Under the pieces are notes generated by a model. It worked only from the letters and a program-made list of their open reading frames with translations. It did not search any database and was not told where the DNA came from. Shown here piece after piece: positions 17,070 to 26,794 of a stretch of 33,581 nt of DNA. The stretch is from Candidatus Saccharimonadota bacterium (GTDB lineage Bacteria > Patescibacteriota > Saccharimonadia > Saccharimonadales > JAICHO01): assembly GCA_025924835.1 (NCBI GenBank), contig JAICHO010000007.1:1-33581 (forward strand). Direction: 5' to 3'. Position numbers and translations under genes: made by a program. Each line of letters opens with the position of its first letter. The first letter of the stretch is position 1.

Positions 17070-17744
17070 ATGGCTAAGAAACCCACCACATCGGCCAAAC
17101 GAATTCTAATAGACAAAAACAATGCCAGCATGGTTATTATTGTGGCCGCAGCGGCATTTGTAACCGTTTTTTCATTGGTCGCCAGTAAGGCGCTGCTTGG
17201 CCAGCGAAGCTACCAGACCAGAGTTATTAATGAAAAAAAGAAAGCACTAAACCAGCTCAAGGCAAATAATGCCGCCGCCACGGCGTTAATCGCGTCATAC
17301 AAAACCTTTGTTAGTGGTCCGGACAACAAGATAGGCGGTAGTACGACCGGCACAGGACCCAAGGATGGAGATAACGCTAAAATCGTACTGGACGCATTGC
17401 CCAGTAAATACGATTTCCCAGCACTGGCTACAAGTTTGGAAAAAATTATTCTGAGTAAAAACATTAAAATTAATGGCATTACCGGTATTGACGATGAGCT
17501 GAATCAAACAGCCAAAACAGACGCTGACGTCAAGCCAGTACCAATGGTATTCCAGATTAGCGTTAATTCTAGCTTTGATAACATCAAAACCATTAATGAC
17601 GCATTCGAACATTCCATTCGGCCTATTAGCATCACAAAAATAGTCTTCAGCGGCAATGATAATAACTTAAACGCTACCATGGACGGTATGACGTATTACC
17701 AGCCTGAAAAAACTATGAAAATAACAACCAAGGTGATCAAATGA
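17070..17744 (+). CDS. pilO: Type IV pilus PilO-like protein
   Basis: Single N-terminal TM, coiled coil, ferredoxin-like C-terminal region; position after pilN. Confidence 0.75.
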   Translation: MAKKPTTSAKRILIDKNNASMVIIVAAAAFVTVFSLVASKALLGQRSYQTRVINEKKKALNQLKANNAAATALIASYKTFVSGPDNKIGGSTTGTGPKDGDNAKIVLDALPSKYDFPALATSLEKIILSKNIKINGITGIDDELNQTAKTDADVKPVPMVFQISVNSSFDNIKTINDAFEHSIRPISITKIVFSGNDNNLNATMDGMTYYQPEKTMKITTKVIK

Positions 17745-17986
17745 AACAAAAGGACTTAGCGCTTATTATTGTGGTGGTATTTTTAAGCGGCGTATTATCG
17801 TTGACGCTTACCAAGTACCTGTTCGCCTCACCTAAAGACAGGCAAGAGAAAGTTGAAGTAGTTCAGCCAATTTCCGCTGATTTTAAATCTCCGCCAGAAC
17901 AATACTTTAATACTAATTCCATTGACCCCACGCAAATAATTACAATTGGCGGCAGCAATAACAACCAACCGTTTCACAAGCAGTAG
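17741..17986 (+). CDS. Small single-TM protein of unknown function inside the pil operon
   Basis: 81 aa with N-terminal TM (LALIIVVVFLSGVLSLTLTKYLF). ATGA overlap with pilO. Confidence 0.7.
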   Translation: MKQKDLALIIVVVFLSGVLSLTLTKYLFASPKDRQEKVEVVQPISADFKSPPEQYFNTNSIDPTQIITIGGSNNNQPFHKQ

Positions 17987-18001
17987 GGTTAGGGCAAAGA
18001 C

Positions 18002-19822
18002 ATGAGTGTCTTATCAGCAGCCACGCAACAACAAGTGCAGGATACGCTTGTTAAAGACGGGCTGATATCAGCGGAAAAGCTTAAAGACGCTGAAACAAAA
18101 GCGACCATAGCCAAAACCCCTTTGCTGACGTATTTGGTTCATCAAAAGATTATATCCAACGAATTGCTCACCAAAACCGTGGCTCATCTTACGAAAGTCC
18201 CGTATGTTAATCTTTCTAACGCCAAGATCGATCCCAAAATTCTGACATTATTATCCAAAGATATCGCCGAGCGCTACATGGCCGTGCCTTTAGGCGAAAT
18301 GCAGCATCGTCTGGTGGTGGCTATGCTGGATGCCGATAATGTCCAGGCAGTGGACTTTTTATCCAATAAGATTGGTCGTCCGCTCAAGGTGTATGCCGCG
18401 TCCGAGGAGGGGATCCGCCAAGTTATAAAACAGTACTCGCTGAGTATAAACGATCAGATGACTAGCAGCATTCAGGATGTGACCGCTGTTGTTGATGAGA
18501 CGCCGCCCGAGGCGGGCGAGGAGACAGAGGAGGGTAAGGCTCCCAAAAAAGTTAAAACTATTAAAACTATCGTTCAGGATTCTCCCATCACAAAGACCTT
18601 GTCCGCGGTTCTTGAATATGCGGCCAAGAACCGGGCCAGTGATATACATATAGAACCTCTGGAAAAAGAGCTTAAAATTCGTTGTCGAATTGACGGGGTA
18701 TTGCGGGAAATTATGAAACTACCCAAAAATACCGAAGCCCCATTAGTATCACGCGTCAAAATCCTGAGCAGTTTAAAAATTGACGAGCACCGTATTCCGC
18801 AGGATGGACAGTTTACTGTCCATGTCGGCAATAAGGACATTGACCTGCGTATTGCTATATCGCCCGTGGTATGGGGCGAACAGATAGTCATACGACTTTT
18901 GGACAAAAGTGGGACTAGCCTGAAGCTGGAAGATATGGGCTACAAAGGCCGTGCTCTGCGTACCATACGCAAAGGCCTACAGCAGCCAAACGGCATGATC
19001 CTGACCTCGGGGCCGACTGGATCCGGTAAGTCCACATCCCTATACGCTCTAATTCAGGAAATCATGAGTGATGAGATTAATATCGTCACCCTGGAAGACC
19101 CGGTTGAGTATAAAATGTCAGGTGTTAACCAGATTCAGGTTAATGCTGATGTCGGTCTGACGTTCGCATCAGGACTGCGTTCTATCTTGCGTCAGGACCC
19201 CGATGTCGTAATGGTGGGGGAGATCCGTGACAAAGAAACGGCCACTTTGGCTGTGCAAGCGGCGCTGACCGGACACCTCGTATTCTCTACGCTGCACACT
19301 AATTCTGCTGCCGGTATTCTGCCGCGTCTGCTTGACATGGGTATTGAGCCGTTCTTGATCGCCAGTACGGTACATACGGTGATTGGACAGCGTCTTGTGC
19401 GCCGTATTCCTCAGGACGACACCAAACAACAGTATCAGTCGGATCAAGCCGAAACAGAGGCCATACACAAAACCCTTGGCACTCTGCTACCTCAGAAAAG
19501 TGAAGACCTCAAAAAGGCAACCGAAGATTTAGGTTACGAATCCTTGCCACTGGCGGGCCAAAACGCTTATACTTTATTTAAGGGTACTGATAGTCCAGAG
19601 TCGCCCGGTGGTTTTAAAGGCAGAATGGGACTGTATGAAGTCTTTGAAATCAGCGAAACCATCCAATCCTTAATTTTAAAGAGGGCTACCAGTTCTGAAA
19701 TTCAAAAAGCGGCCCAGGCGGAAGGAATGATAACCATGCACGAGGATGGCTACCTAAAGGCGTTGGCCGGCTACACCTCGCTCACAGAAGTTAATCGGGT
19801 GGCGACCGAGGATAGTGCATAA
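18002..19822 (+). CDS. pilB: Type IV pilus extension ATPase PilB/GspE family
   Basis: N-terminal MshEN-like domain; GPTGSGKSTSLYALIQEI (Walker A); VTLEDPVEYKMSGVNQIQVNADVGLTFASGLRSILRQDPDVVMVGEIRDKETATLAVQAALTGHLVFSTLHTN. Confidence 0.95.
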   Translation: MSVLSAATQQQVQDTLVKDGLISAEKLKDAETKATIAKTPLLTYLVHQKIISNELLTKTVAHLTKVPYVNLSNAKIDPKILTLLSKDIAERYMAVPLGEMQHRLVVAMLDADNVQAVDFLSNKIGRPLKVYAASEEGIRQVIKQYSLSINDQMTSSIQDVTAVVDETPPEAGEETEEGKAPKKVKTIKTIVQDSPITKTLSAVLEYAAKNRASDIHIEPLEKELKIRCRIDGVLREIMKLPKNTEAPLVSRVKILSSLKIDEHRIPQDGQFTVHVGNKDIDLRIAISPVVWGEQIVIRLLDKSGTSLKLEDMGYKGRALRTIRKGLQQPNGMILTSGPTGSGKSTSLYALIQEIMSDEINIVTLEDPVEYKMSGVNQIQVNADVGLTFASGLRSILRQDPDVVMVGEIRDKETATLAVQAALTGHLVFSTLHTNSAAGILPRLLDMGIEPFLIASTVHTVIGQRLVRRIPQDDTKQQYQSDQAETEAIHKTLGTLLPQKSEDLKKATEDLGYESLPLAGQNAYTLFKGTDSPESPGGFKGRMGLYEVFEISETIQSLILKRATSSEIQKAAQAEGMITMHEDGYLKALAGYTSLTEVNRVATEDSA

Positions 19823-19836
19823 AAAGAGAGGGTGAC

Positions 19837-20904
19837 ATGAGCGCACAACCAAGGATAGAAGTATTACTAGAAGAAGTTATCAAGAAAAAGGCTTCCGATT
19901 TGCATTTGCAAGTAGGCTTGCCGCCGATGCTGCGAGTTGACGGTTCGCTGGGTCCTGTCCCCAGTACTGAACCCTTAACAGAGGAGTCTATCGAAGCGCT
20001 CATTTTTGCTATTTTGGATGAAGACCAAAAACAGATACTGCTTAAAGACAAGGAATTTGACTTTAGTTTCGCCTTTGGTGATTTGGGCCGCTTCCGTGTA
20101 AATGCCTTTCATGAACGCGGTAATTTGGCCGCGGCCTTGCGGCTTATCCCCAACGAAATGCTCACTATAGAACAGCTGGGACTGCCGCCCATTGTCAACA
20201 AATTTGCTAATTATCCCCGCGGTCTGGTGCTGGTTACAGGGCCTACCGGCTCTGGTAAGTCCACCACGCTGGCGGCTATGATTCACAAAATCAATATGGA
20301 GCGGGCCACTCACATAATTACCATTGAGGACCCGATTGAGTTTACGCATAAGAGCAAAAAATCAGTCATCGTCCAGCGTGAAGTCCACTATGACACCTAT
20401 TCGTTCTCGGCGGCGTTGCGTAGCAGCTTGCGCGAGGACCCGGACGTGGTACTTATTGGTGAGATGCGTGATCTGGAAACCATCGCCGCCGCCATTACTA
20501 TTGCTGAAACGGGGCACCTAGTGTTTGCTACGCTGCATACCAACAGCGCCGCCCAAAGTATTGACCGTATGATAGATGTGTTCCCGCCGCATCAACAGCC
20601 GCAAATCCGCGCCCAGCTGGCAAATATTTTGATGGCTATTTGTTCGCAGCGCTTAATTCCGACAATCGGCGGGGGGCGTATTGCCGCCGCGGAAATTTTG
20701 GTAGCCACCCCGGCCGTGCGCAATATCATTCGTGAAGGCAAAAGCCATCAACTGGAAGCAGTCATTCAGACCGGTGCCGAGTTTGGCATGCAGTCAATGG
20801 ACAAGACACTAGTCAATTTGATACACAACGGCAGTATTACTTACGACGAGGCCCGTAATTATGCAATCGATCTTGATGAGCTCGACAGATTAATGAGGAG
20901 CTAA
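19837..20904 (+). CDS. pilT: Type IV pilus retraction ATPase PilT
   Basis: KKASDLHLQVGLPPMLRVDG; GPTGSGKSTTLAAMIHKIN; AIRAMEG-like GEMRDLETIAAAITIAETGHLVFATLHTNSAAQSIDRMIDVFPPHQQPQIRAQLANIL. Confidence 0.96.
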   Translation: MSAQPRIEVLLEEVIKKKASDLHLQVGLPPMLRVDGSLGPVPSTEPLTEESIEALIFAILDEDQKQILLKDKEFDFSFAFGDLGRFRVNAFHERGNLAAALRLIPNEMLTIEQLGLPPIVNKFANYPRGLVLVTGPTGSGKSTTLAAMIHKINMERATHIITIEDPIEFTHKSKKSVIVQREVHYDTYSFSAALRSSLREDPDVVLIGEMRDLETIAAAITIAETGHLVFATLHTNSAAQSIDRMIDVFPPHQQPQIRAQLANILMAICSQRLIPTIGGGRIAAAEILVATPAVRNIIREGKSHQLEAVIQTGAEFGMQSMDKTLVNLIHNGSITYDEARNYAIDLDELDRLMRS

Positions 20905-20907
20905 AGC

Positions 20908-22131
20908 ATGCTATCTTTCCGCTACGTTGCCAGGGATCCCGCAACCGGCCAAAAAATTAAGGCCGAAGTTCAGGCCGACAGCGAACAGGCGGCGGCAAAA
21001 CTACTAAACGAGCAAGGCCTGGCGCCGCTGGAGATTAAGCTTAACGAACCATCCAGTAACGGCATCAATAAGCTGCTGCATCGTATTAGTACCAAAGACA
21101 GAATCCTGTTTTCCCGTCAGTTATCAACACTTATCAATGCCGGCTTGCCCCTGATTCAAAGCTTGCGCAGTGTCGCTAAACAAACCAAAAGCAAACCGCT
21201 GCAGGTCATTATTAACGATATTATAACCGATATTGAGGGCGGTAGCGCGTTTTCTGTCGCACTGGCCAAACACCCTGATGTGTTTAACCGGATTTATATT
21301 AGTCTTATAGCCGCCGGCGAAACCTCCGGTACGCTGGATGCGGCTTTGGACCGTATCGCACTGCAACAAGAAAAAGACGCCGAAATTATCAGCAAAGTGC
21401 GCGGCGCCATGATTTATCCGGCTATCGTGTTGGTGGTCATGTTTGGCGTTATGGGCTTTATGATTGTAAAAGTTTTGCCTCAGGTAGAAGTACTATACAA
21501 AGGCTTACCGGGTGATAACACCTTGCCGCTCGTTACCAGAATACTGTTAGCTATATCGCACTTTATCATTAAGCGCTGGTGGGTGGTCATAATTGGTGCT
21601 GCGCTGGCGGTCTTTTTTGGCAGACGCTGGGCCCTTACAACAAGTGGCAGACGAGTCTTTGACACTATTAAAATGCGCGCTTGGCCAATTGGTCCGCTGT
21701 TTATGAAGGTTTATATGGCTCGTTTTTCGCGTACCGGCACCACATTGGTGGCCAGTGGCGTGCCACTTATCCAGATGCTGGAGATTACTGGAGACGCGAT
21801 TGATAACGTTCATATAGAAGCCTCTATAAATAAAGCCATAGAAAAAGTCAAAGGCGGGACTGCCTTGTCCGACTCCATTCAAGGGGATCCCAACTTCTTG
21901 GATCTGGTGCCTGATATGCTACGTATCGGCGAGCAGTCCGGGGCTCTGGAAGCCATGATGAACAAAACCGCCGATTATTTTGAAAAAGAAGTAGATAACC
22001 AGATCAAAACCGTCTCAACTATTATTGAGCCAATGCTGATGGTTATTTTAGGCGTGTTCGCGTTTATTGTTGTGGCGGCGGTGTTGCTGCCGATTTACGG
22101 GCTGGCAGGCAAGAGTGGTTTTGGCGGATAA
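20908..22131 (+). CDS. pilC: Type IV pilus inner-membrane platform protein PilC/GspF family
   Basis: FRYVARDPATGQKIKAEVQADSEQAAAKLLNEQGLAPLEI; two T2SSF domains (RQLSTLINAGLPLIQSLRSV; ARFSRTGTTLVASGVPLIQMLEI). Confidence 0.95.
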   Translation: MLSFRYVARDPATGQKIKAEVQADSEQAAAKLLNEQGLAPLEIKLNEPSSNGINKLLHRISTKDRILFSRQLSTLINAGLPLIQSLRSVAKQTKSKPLQVIINDIITDIEGGSAFSVALAKHPDVFNRIYISLIAAGETSGTLDAALDRIALQQEKDAEIISKVRGAMIYPAIVLVVMFGVMGFMIVKVLPQVEVLYKGLPGDNTLPLVTRILLAISHFIIKRWWVVIIGAALAVFFGRRWALTTSGRRVFDTIKMRAWPIGPLFMKVYMARFSRTGTTLVASGVPLIQMLEITGDAIDNVHIEASINKAIEKVKGGTALSDSIQGDPNFLDLVPDMLRIGEQSGALEAMMNKTADYFEKEVDNQIKTVSTIIEPMLMVILGVFAFIVVAAVLLPIYGLAGKSGFGG

Positions 22132-22218
22132 CGCTATTGCTTTTTAGCGTAAAGTTGCCTATTATCGGTACTATAGATGTAAATCTAAGCAAATATTTAA
22201 ATAGGGGGCATTTGCAAA

Positions 22219-22743
22219 ATGAAAACTAAATTAAGAAACGAAAAGGGCTTCACCATCATCGAAGTCTTGATTGTGTTGGCTATCGCGGGACTTATCCTGC
22301 TGATTGTCTTCCTGGCTGTTCCAGCTCTGCAACGTAATTCACGCAATACGCAGCGCAAGAACGATGTCGCCGCGTTGCTGGCCGGTGTAGCTGAGTACGC
22401 CAACAATAACAGCGGTAACCTGCCTACCGCAGCACCAACGCAGCCTAGCGCAGGGGTGGTTCAATGGAACGGCGCCGCCGGTACGACATCTGCTCAAACC
22501 AAAGTCGGGTACTACACCGCCGGTATTGGTGCTGGCTCCGGTAAGGTTCAGCTTGCTGCTGCGGGCACTGCCATCGGTGCAAATACATATAGTACCCCGC
22601 TCTTTGATTATGTAACCGTTACAGCTCAGACACAGTGTAACGCTGACAACAGTTCTGCGGCCGGAGCAGCTCGGTCGGTTACAGCCGTCTATGCCATAGA
22701 AAATGGTAGTGGGACATTTGCTCAAGCTTGCCAAGGTTCATAG
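22219..22743 (+). CDS. Type IV pilin (probable major pilin)
   Basis: Class III signal NEKG^FTIIEVLIVLAIAGLILLIVFLAVPALQRNSRNTQRKNDV, Glu at +5. Located between pilC and pilD. Confidence 0.9.
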   Translation: MKTKLRNEKGFTIIEVLIVLAIAGLILLIVFLAVPALQRNSRNTQRKNDVAALLAGVAEYANNNSGNLPTAAPTQPSAGVVQWNGAAGTTSAQTKVGYYTAGIGAGSGKVQLAAAGTAIGANTYSTPLFDYVTVTAQTQCNADNSSAAGAARSVTAVYAIENGSGTFAQACQGS

Positions 22744-22763
22744 ATCAAGCTAAAACAGCAATT

Positions 22764-22794
22764 AAAACAGGCTCCTTTGCAGGAGCCTGTTTTT
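22764..22794 (+). terminator. Rho-independent terminator after the pilin gene
   Basis: AAAACAGGCTCC-tttgca-GGAGCCTGTTTTT: 8-bp GC-rich core stem, A/T extension, T run. Confidence 0.9.
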
Positions 22795-22815
22795 GCTATG
22801 GTACTATAAACGGTA

Positions 22816-23652
22816 ATGATTATAGTCGGCTTGATTATTCTAGGTCTGGCACTGGGTAGCTTTGTTAATGCTCTTGTGTGGCGACTGCACGAACAGGAAA
22901 AGCCCCGTAAACGGCGTGTTGCCAGTGATAGCGAGCTGTCAATAGTTAGTGGCCGGTCAATGTGTCCGCGCTGCCAGCATACGTTGGCGTGGTATGATCT
23001 GTTGCCAGTAATTAGCTGGCTTAGTTTGGGTGGCAAGTGCCGCTATTGCCATCAGCCCATTAGTTGGCAGTACCCCTTGGTAGAACTTGCGACAGCGTTT
23101 TTGTTTGTCATTTCTTACGCGTTTTGGCCTTACTCAATCCATACTCCATACTCCGTAGTACTTTTTGGGCTCTGGTTGATATTTGTGACAGGCTTCATGG
23201 CCTTAATGGTATATGACCTGCGCTGGATGATTTTGCCTAATCGTCTAGTCTTTCCTCTGCAGGTGTTGGCTGTCTTGTATGTCGCTATTCAGGTAGTTTT
23301 TGGCTTGGGAGGATGGCAGCTAGCACAAGGAGCACTGCTGGGAGTGGTGTGCAGCGCGGGACTGTTCTATGTTCTGTTCCAATTGTCCCAAGGGCGGTGG
23401 ATTGGCGGCGGCGATGTTAAATTAGCGGTTGTTTTGGGATTATTGTTAACCGGACCGTTACGCGCTTTGGCTATGCTGTTTGTCGCTTCATTATTGGGCA
23501 GTATCGTAGGCATACCGTTACTACTAAAGGGCAAGGCAAAACGAAATACCCGGCTGCCGTTCGGACCCTTTCTGATAGTGGCCACTATTATTGTTTACTT
23601 GTTCGGGGTAGGTTTGATCGCCTGGTACAAGCGCCAGTTCCTATTTATATAA
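22816..23652 (+). CDS. pilD: Prepilin leader peptidase/methyltransferase PilD
   Basis: GLALGSFVNALVWRLHE; CPRCQHTLAWYDLLPVISWLSLGGKCRYCHQPI (two CxxC); GGGDVKLAVVLGLLL catalytic Asp context. Confidence 0.95.
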   Translation: MIIVGLIILGLALGSFVNALVWRLHEQEKPRKRRVASDSELSIVSGRSMCPRCQHTLAWYDLLPVISWLSLGGKCRYCHQPISWQYPLVELATAFLFVISYAFWPYSIHTPYSVVLFGLWLIFVTGFMALMVYDLRWMILPNRLVFPLQVLAVLYVAIQVVFGLGGWQLAQGALLGVVCSAGLFYVLFQLSQGRWIGGGDVKLAVVLGLLLTGPLRALAMLFVASLLGSIVGIPLLLKGKAKRNTRLPFGPFLIVATIIVYLFGVGLIAWYKRQFLFI

Positions 23653-23694
23653 AACCCCTGTTATGCATGACGTTTATGCTTTATACTTGGTGGC

Positions 23695-24579
23695 ATGAAT
23701 AGGGTTCGTAGCCAAAACCACGGCTACACCATAGTTGAGACGTTAATATTTCTCGCGGTAACGGGGGCACTATTTGCCAGTGCAATGTTAATGATAAGCG
23801 GCCAACAGTCCAAGACCGAATTTTCGCAGGCGGTGCGTGATATTCAAAGCCAAATTCAGGATACTGCCAATGATGTTTCAACGGGGTATTACTCTAATCC
23901 CGGCAATATTGCCTGTAGCAATGTCGGTGGCCGCCCAGATCTTAGCACAACTGGTTCAAATACCCAGGGGACCAACCAGGACTGTATTTTTATTGGCCGT
24001 TTCATGCAGTTTGCGCCCATAGTCACGCCCGCCGATCCGGAACAGGTATTTACCTATAATGCGGTCGGTTTACGCAAAAATTCCACCGGTCCCGGAAGCC
24101 GTGAAGTAACAAGCTACGCCGAAACTTTTCCGACTGCCGTCGCGCCAAGCACTGGCTATCCCGGATTCCCGGACGCTACTCAAAAGAGTAATTTACAAGG
24201 TGGTATCAAAGCGGTAAAGGTGCGTTATTTTCAGGCCGGTATCCCGACTGATGTGGCTGGATTCGGGTTCATGACCACGTTTGCGCGCTACCCGGCCGGC
24301 AGTATAGCTTCGGGATCGCAGACGGTTAACATTGTTCCACTCGGTGTGCCCGCAGGCTCCGGGCCCGCCAAAGACCCCGTGGCTTTTGCCCAGGACATAG
24401 ACAATATTAACGGTGGGGCCGTGGTTAACCCTGACGGCGGTGTTGTCATCTGTTTAGCCAGTGCGGCGACAGATCAATACGGCGTTATAACCATCGGGGC
24501 AAACGGCACGAGCTTATTACCGCAGGTCAGTATTATGGACAAGGCAGTGGCCACTGCCCCCGGGGGAGTCTGCGGATGA
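23695..24579 (+). CDS. Prepilin-type N-terminal domain protein (pseudopilin)
   Basis: NHG^YTIVETLIFLAVTGALFASAMLMISG. Confidence 0.8.
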   Translation: MNRVRSQNHGYTIVETLIFLAVTGALFASAMLMISGQQSKTEFSQAVRDIQSQIQDTANDVSTGYYSNPGNIACSNVGGRPDLSTTGSNTQGTNQDCIFIGRFMQFAPIVTPADPEQVFTYNAVGLRKNSTGPGSREVTSYAETFPTAVAPSTGYPGFPDATQKSNLQGGIKAVKVRYFQAGIPTDVAGFGFMTTFARYPAGSIASGSQTVNIVPLGVPAGSGPAKDPVAFAQDIDNINGGAVVNPDGGVVICLASAATDQYGVITIGANGTSLLPQVSIMDKAVATAPGGVCG

Positions 24580-25055
24580 ACCGGCTTAACCACCGCGGTG
24601 ACACAATTGTTGAGGTGCTCATCGCCATAGTTATAGTAAGCAGTGTTTTGGTGGGTTCATTCGTATCGGCCCAGCGCAGCCTGACCGCAACCCGTAGATC
24701 ACAGGAACGGGGCGAGGCCTTAAAAACGGCAGAGGGGCAGGTAGAGCAGTTGAGGCGGGCGGCGATTCTGCGTCAAGGGTCCTTATTTGACGCAAGCGCC
24801 AGTAATCAATTTTGCGTAGATAGTACCGGAACTCGCAGTAACCTGTCAGCCTCTTTCCCGACCTCAGTTGATTCTGATACGTTTTCTGCCTATCCGGCCA
24901 GTTGTCAAACGTCTTACGGCGGCGTTACCTATCATACCGCGGTTATCCGTAGTGGTTTACCGGCTACGCCTACCTTTGTCGTGCATACGCGTTGGGATCG
25001 GGCCGGCGGTGGTGGCAACGAGGAAGTAACCTTAGCCTACAGGATCTACCAGTGA
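24576..25055 (+). CDS. Prepilin-like protein (pseudopilin, PilV/GspI-like)
   Basis: NHRG^DTIVEVLIAIVIVSSVLVGSFVSAQRSL; ATGA overlap with the upstream gene. Confidence 0.75.
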   Translation: MNRLNHRGDTIVEVLIAIVIVSSVLVGSFVSAQRSLTATRRSQERGEALKTAEGQVEQLRRAAILRQGSLFDASASNQFCVDSTGTRSNLSASFPTSVDSDTFSAYPASCQTSYGGVTYHTAVIRSGLPATPTFVVHTRWDRAGGGGNEEVTLAYRIYQ

Positions 25056-25681
25056 GTAAGTTACATAAAAAACAAAGCGGCTTTACTCTTGTTGAGCTGA
25101 TAATCTCCGCCGGGGTTTTCTCTACCATTCTCTTGGTATGTACGGCCGGTGTTATATTTGTCGGGCGGTTATTTTACAAAGGGATTACCAGTAGCAGTGC
25201 GCAGGAAGTAACGCGTGGTATATCAGATCAAATAACCAACGATTTTGCCCTTAGTGGCGGCTATTTTGTGCAGGTGGCGCCGCCGCCCAACGGTGGCTTT
25301 TGTATCGGCAGCCATCTTTATTCTTACAGGCTCAATCAGATTATTAGCCCCGCCGGCGTCGGCCATGCTTTTGTGGTGCGTGACTATCCGAACTGTGACA
25401 CTAGCCCTCCCGCCGGTCCGGATAACGTTGCTACTGGCAACAGTGCTGCCGGCGTACCGGTCAGCACCCAATGGCGGGAACTACTGGGACCCAACATGCG
25501 CCTTGACGCGTTTTCCGCTACGCCCGATGTAACCCCACAGCCGCAAGCCCTGAGCGTCAGCCTGAACGTTATCTCCGGTGATAGTTCGCTAACAACGGGT
25601 AGCCGATGCAATGGTGTGGCTGGCTCCCAATTTTGTGCCACTTCACAACTTAATACGTACACAGTGCGTAGATTGCGGTAA
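25052..25681 (+). CDS. Prepilin-type protein (PilW/GspJ-like)
   Basis: QSG^FTLVELIISAGVFSTILLVCTAGVIFVG. GTG at 25052 overlaps the upstream TGA; the ORF-track start at 24992 lies inside the upstream gene. Confidence 0.8.
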   Translation: MSKLHKKQSGFTLVELIISAGVFSTILLVCTAGVIFVGRLFYKGITSSSAQEVTRGISDQITNDFALSGGYFVQVAPPPNGGFCIGSHLYSYRLNQIISPAGVGHAFVVRDYPNCDTSPPAGPDNVATGNSAAGVPVSTQWRELLGPNMRLDAFSATPDVTPQPQALSVSLNVISGDSSLTTGSRCNGVAGSQFCATSQLNTYTVRRLR

Positions 25682-25689
25682 AATAGGCT

Positions 25690-26778
25690 ATGAATATGCA
25701 TAAACACAATGTTAAATCCGACCAAAACGGTTTGGTGTCTATCATTGTCACCATTATTATCATGATCGTCCTGAGCTTAATTGTGCTGGGCTTTGCCAAG
25801 GTCAGCCGGCGCGAACAACGCCAAAGCCTGGACAGACAGCTGACTAGCCAAGCATACTATGCCGCCGAAACGGGTATAAATGACGCACAGAAGTATATAA
25901 AAGACCAGTTGGCGCTACCATCTCCACCCCCTCCGTCTGCCTATACGTTTACTCAGTGTCAGGGCCCGGCGTCCTTTACGAACGTCTCGGGGATTAGCAA
26001 CGTAGTTAACGGCACAACTTCTTATTCGTGCGTTTTGGTAGATCCTAGCCCGGAGCAACTTATCTGGCAGCGCATAAATGCCAATAACAGTTTGGCGTTT
26101 CCGTTTAAGCCCAGTGGCCCAATAACTGGCATGACCTTTTCATGGCAAGATGCCGATACGCTCGCGGCAAATTATGGCGGTTGTCCCGGCGCTTTGCCTG
26201 CGTTGCCGTTCGTACCCCAAACCAGCTGGACGTGTCAAGCAGGTGCATTGCGGGTGGACGTAACGCCTGTAAGTGGCGCTGTAGACCGGGCTGGACTCAT
26301 CAGTAATACTAAGAACTTTATTCTGTACCCTCTTAATGGGGGTCCCAGCACGTTTGCCTATGGCAGCGTGGGGAAGGGCGACATTATCCCAGTAGGCTGT
26401 GCCGCCGTGGCTCCAACGCCAGCTACCCCGCGACACTGCAATCTGACGCTCACGGGTCTGCCAAGCGGTGATTATTTTGTCCGCATCCGACCGGTTTATC
26501 GGGCTGCCGTTATAGAAATGGCTGCCGTACCAACCGCCGGGACGGTGACACTTACTGACGCGCAAGCGGTTATAGATGTGACAGGCAAGGCCAACGATAT
26601 CTTAAAGCGAACCCAGGCCAGGGCTTCCATTAGTCGCATTGACAGTATCACGGACAACACAACCCTGGATTACACCATTCAATCAGTAGACAGTCTCTGT
26701 AAACAGTATGCCATTATACCGCCCTCTACCGTTACCCCTACCAATTCTACGCCAGATTCTAGTTGCACCTTCCCTTGA
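25690..26778 (+). CDS. PilX-like minor pilin component
   Basis: QNG^LVSIIVTIIIMIVLSLIVLGFAKVSRREQRQSLDRQLTSQAYYAAETGINDA: hydrophobic N-terminus without Glu5, plus the YYAAExGI motif typical of PilX N-terminal domains. Confidence 0.75.
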   Translation: MNMHKHNVKSDQNGLVSIIVTIIIMIVLSLIVLGFAKVSRREQRQSLDRQLTSQAYYAAETGINDAQKYIKDQLALPSPPPPSAYTFTQCQGPASFTNVSGISNVVNGTTSYSCVLVDPSPEQLIWQRINANNSLAFPFKPSGPITGMTFSWQDADTLAANYGGCPGALPALPFVPQTSWTCQAGALRVDVTPVSGAVDRAGLISNTKNFILYPLNGGPSTFAYGSVGKGDIIPVGCAAVAPTPATPRHCNLTLTGLPSGDYFVRIRPVYRAAVIEMAAVPTAGTVTLTDAQAVIDVTGKANDILKRTQARASISRIDSITDNTTLDYTIQSVDSLCKQYAIIPPSTVTPTNSTPDSSCTFP

Positions 26779-26794
26779 AAGTGCGTGTTTGTCG

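Noticed and set aside
24992-25051. N-terminal extension of the PilW-like ORF
   Set aside because: It overlaps the coding end of the previous pseudopilin gene. The GTGA overlap at 25052 and the class III signal right after it fit better.
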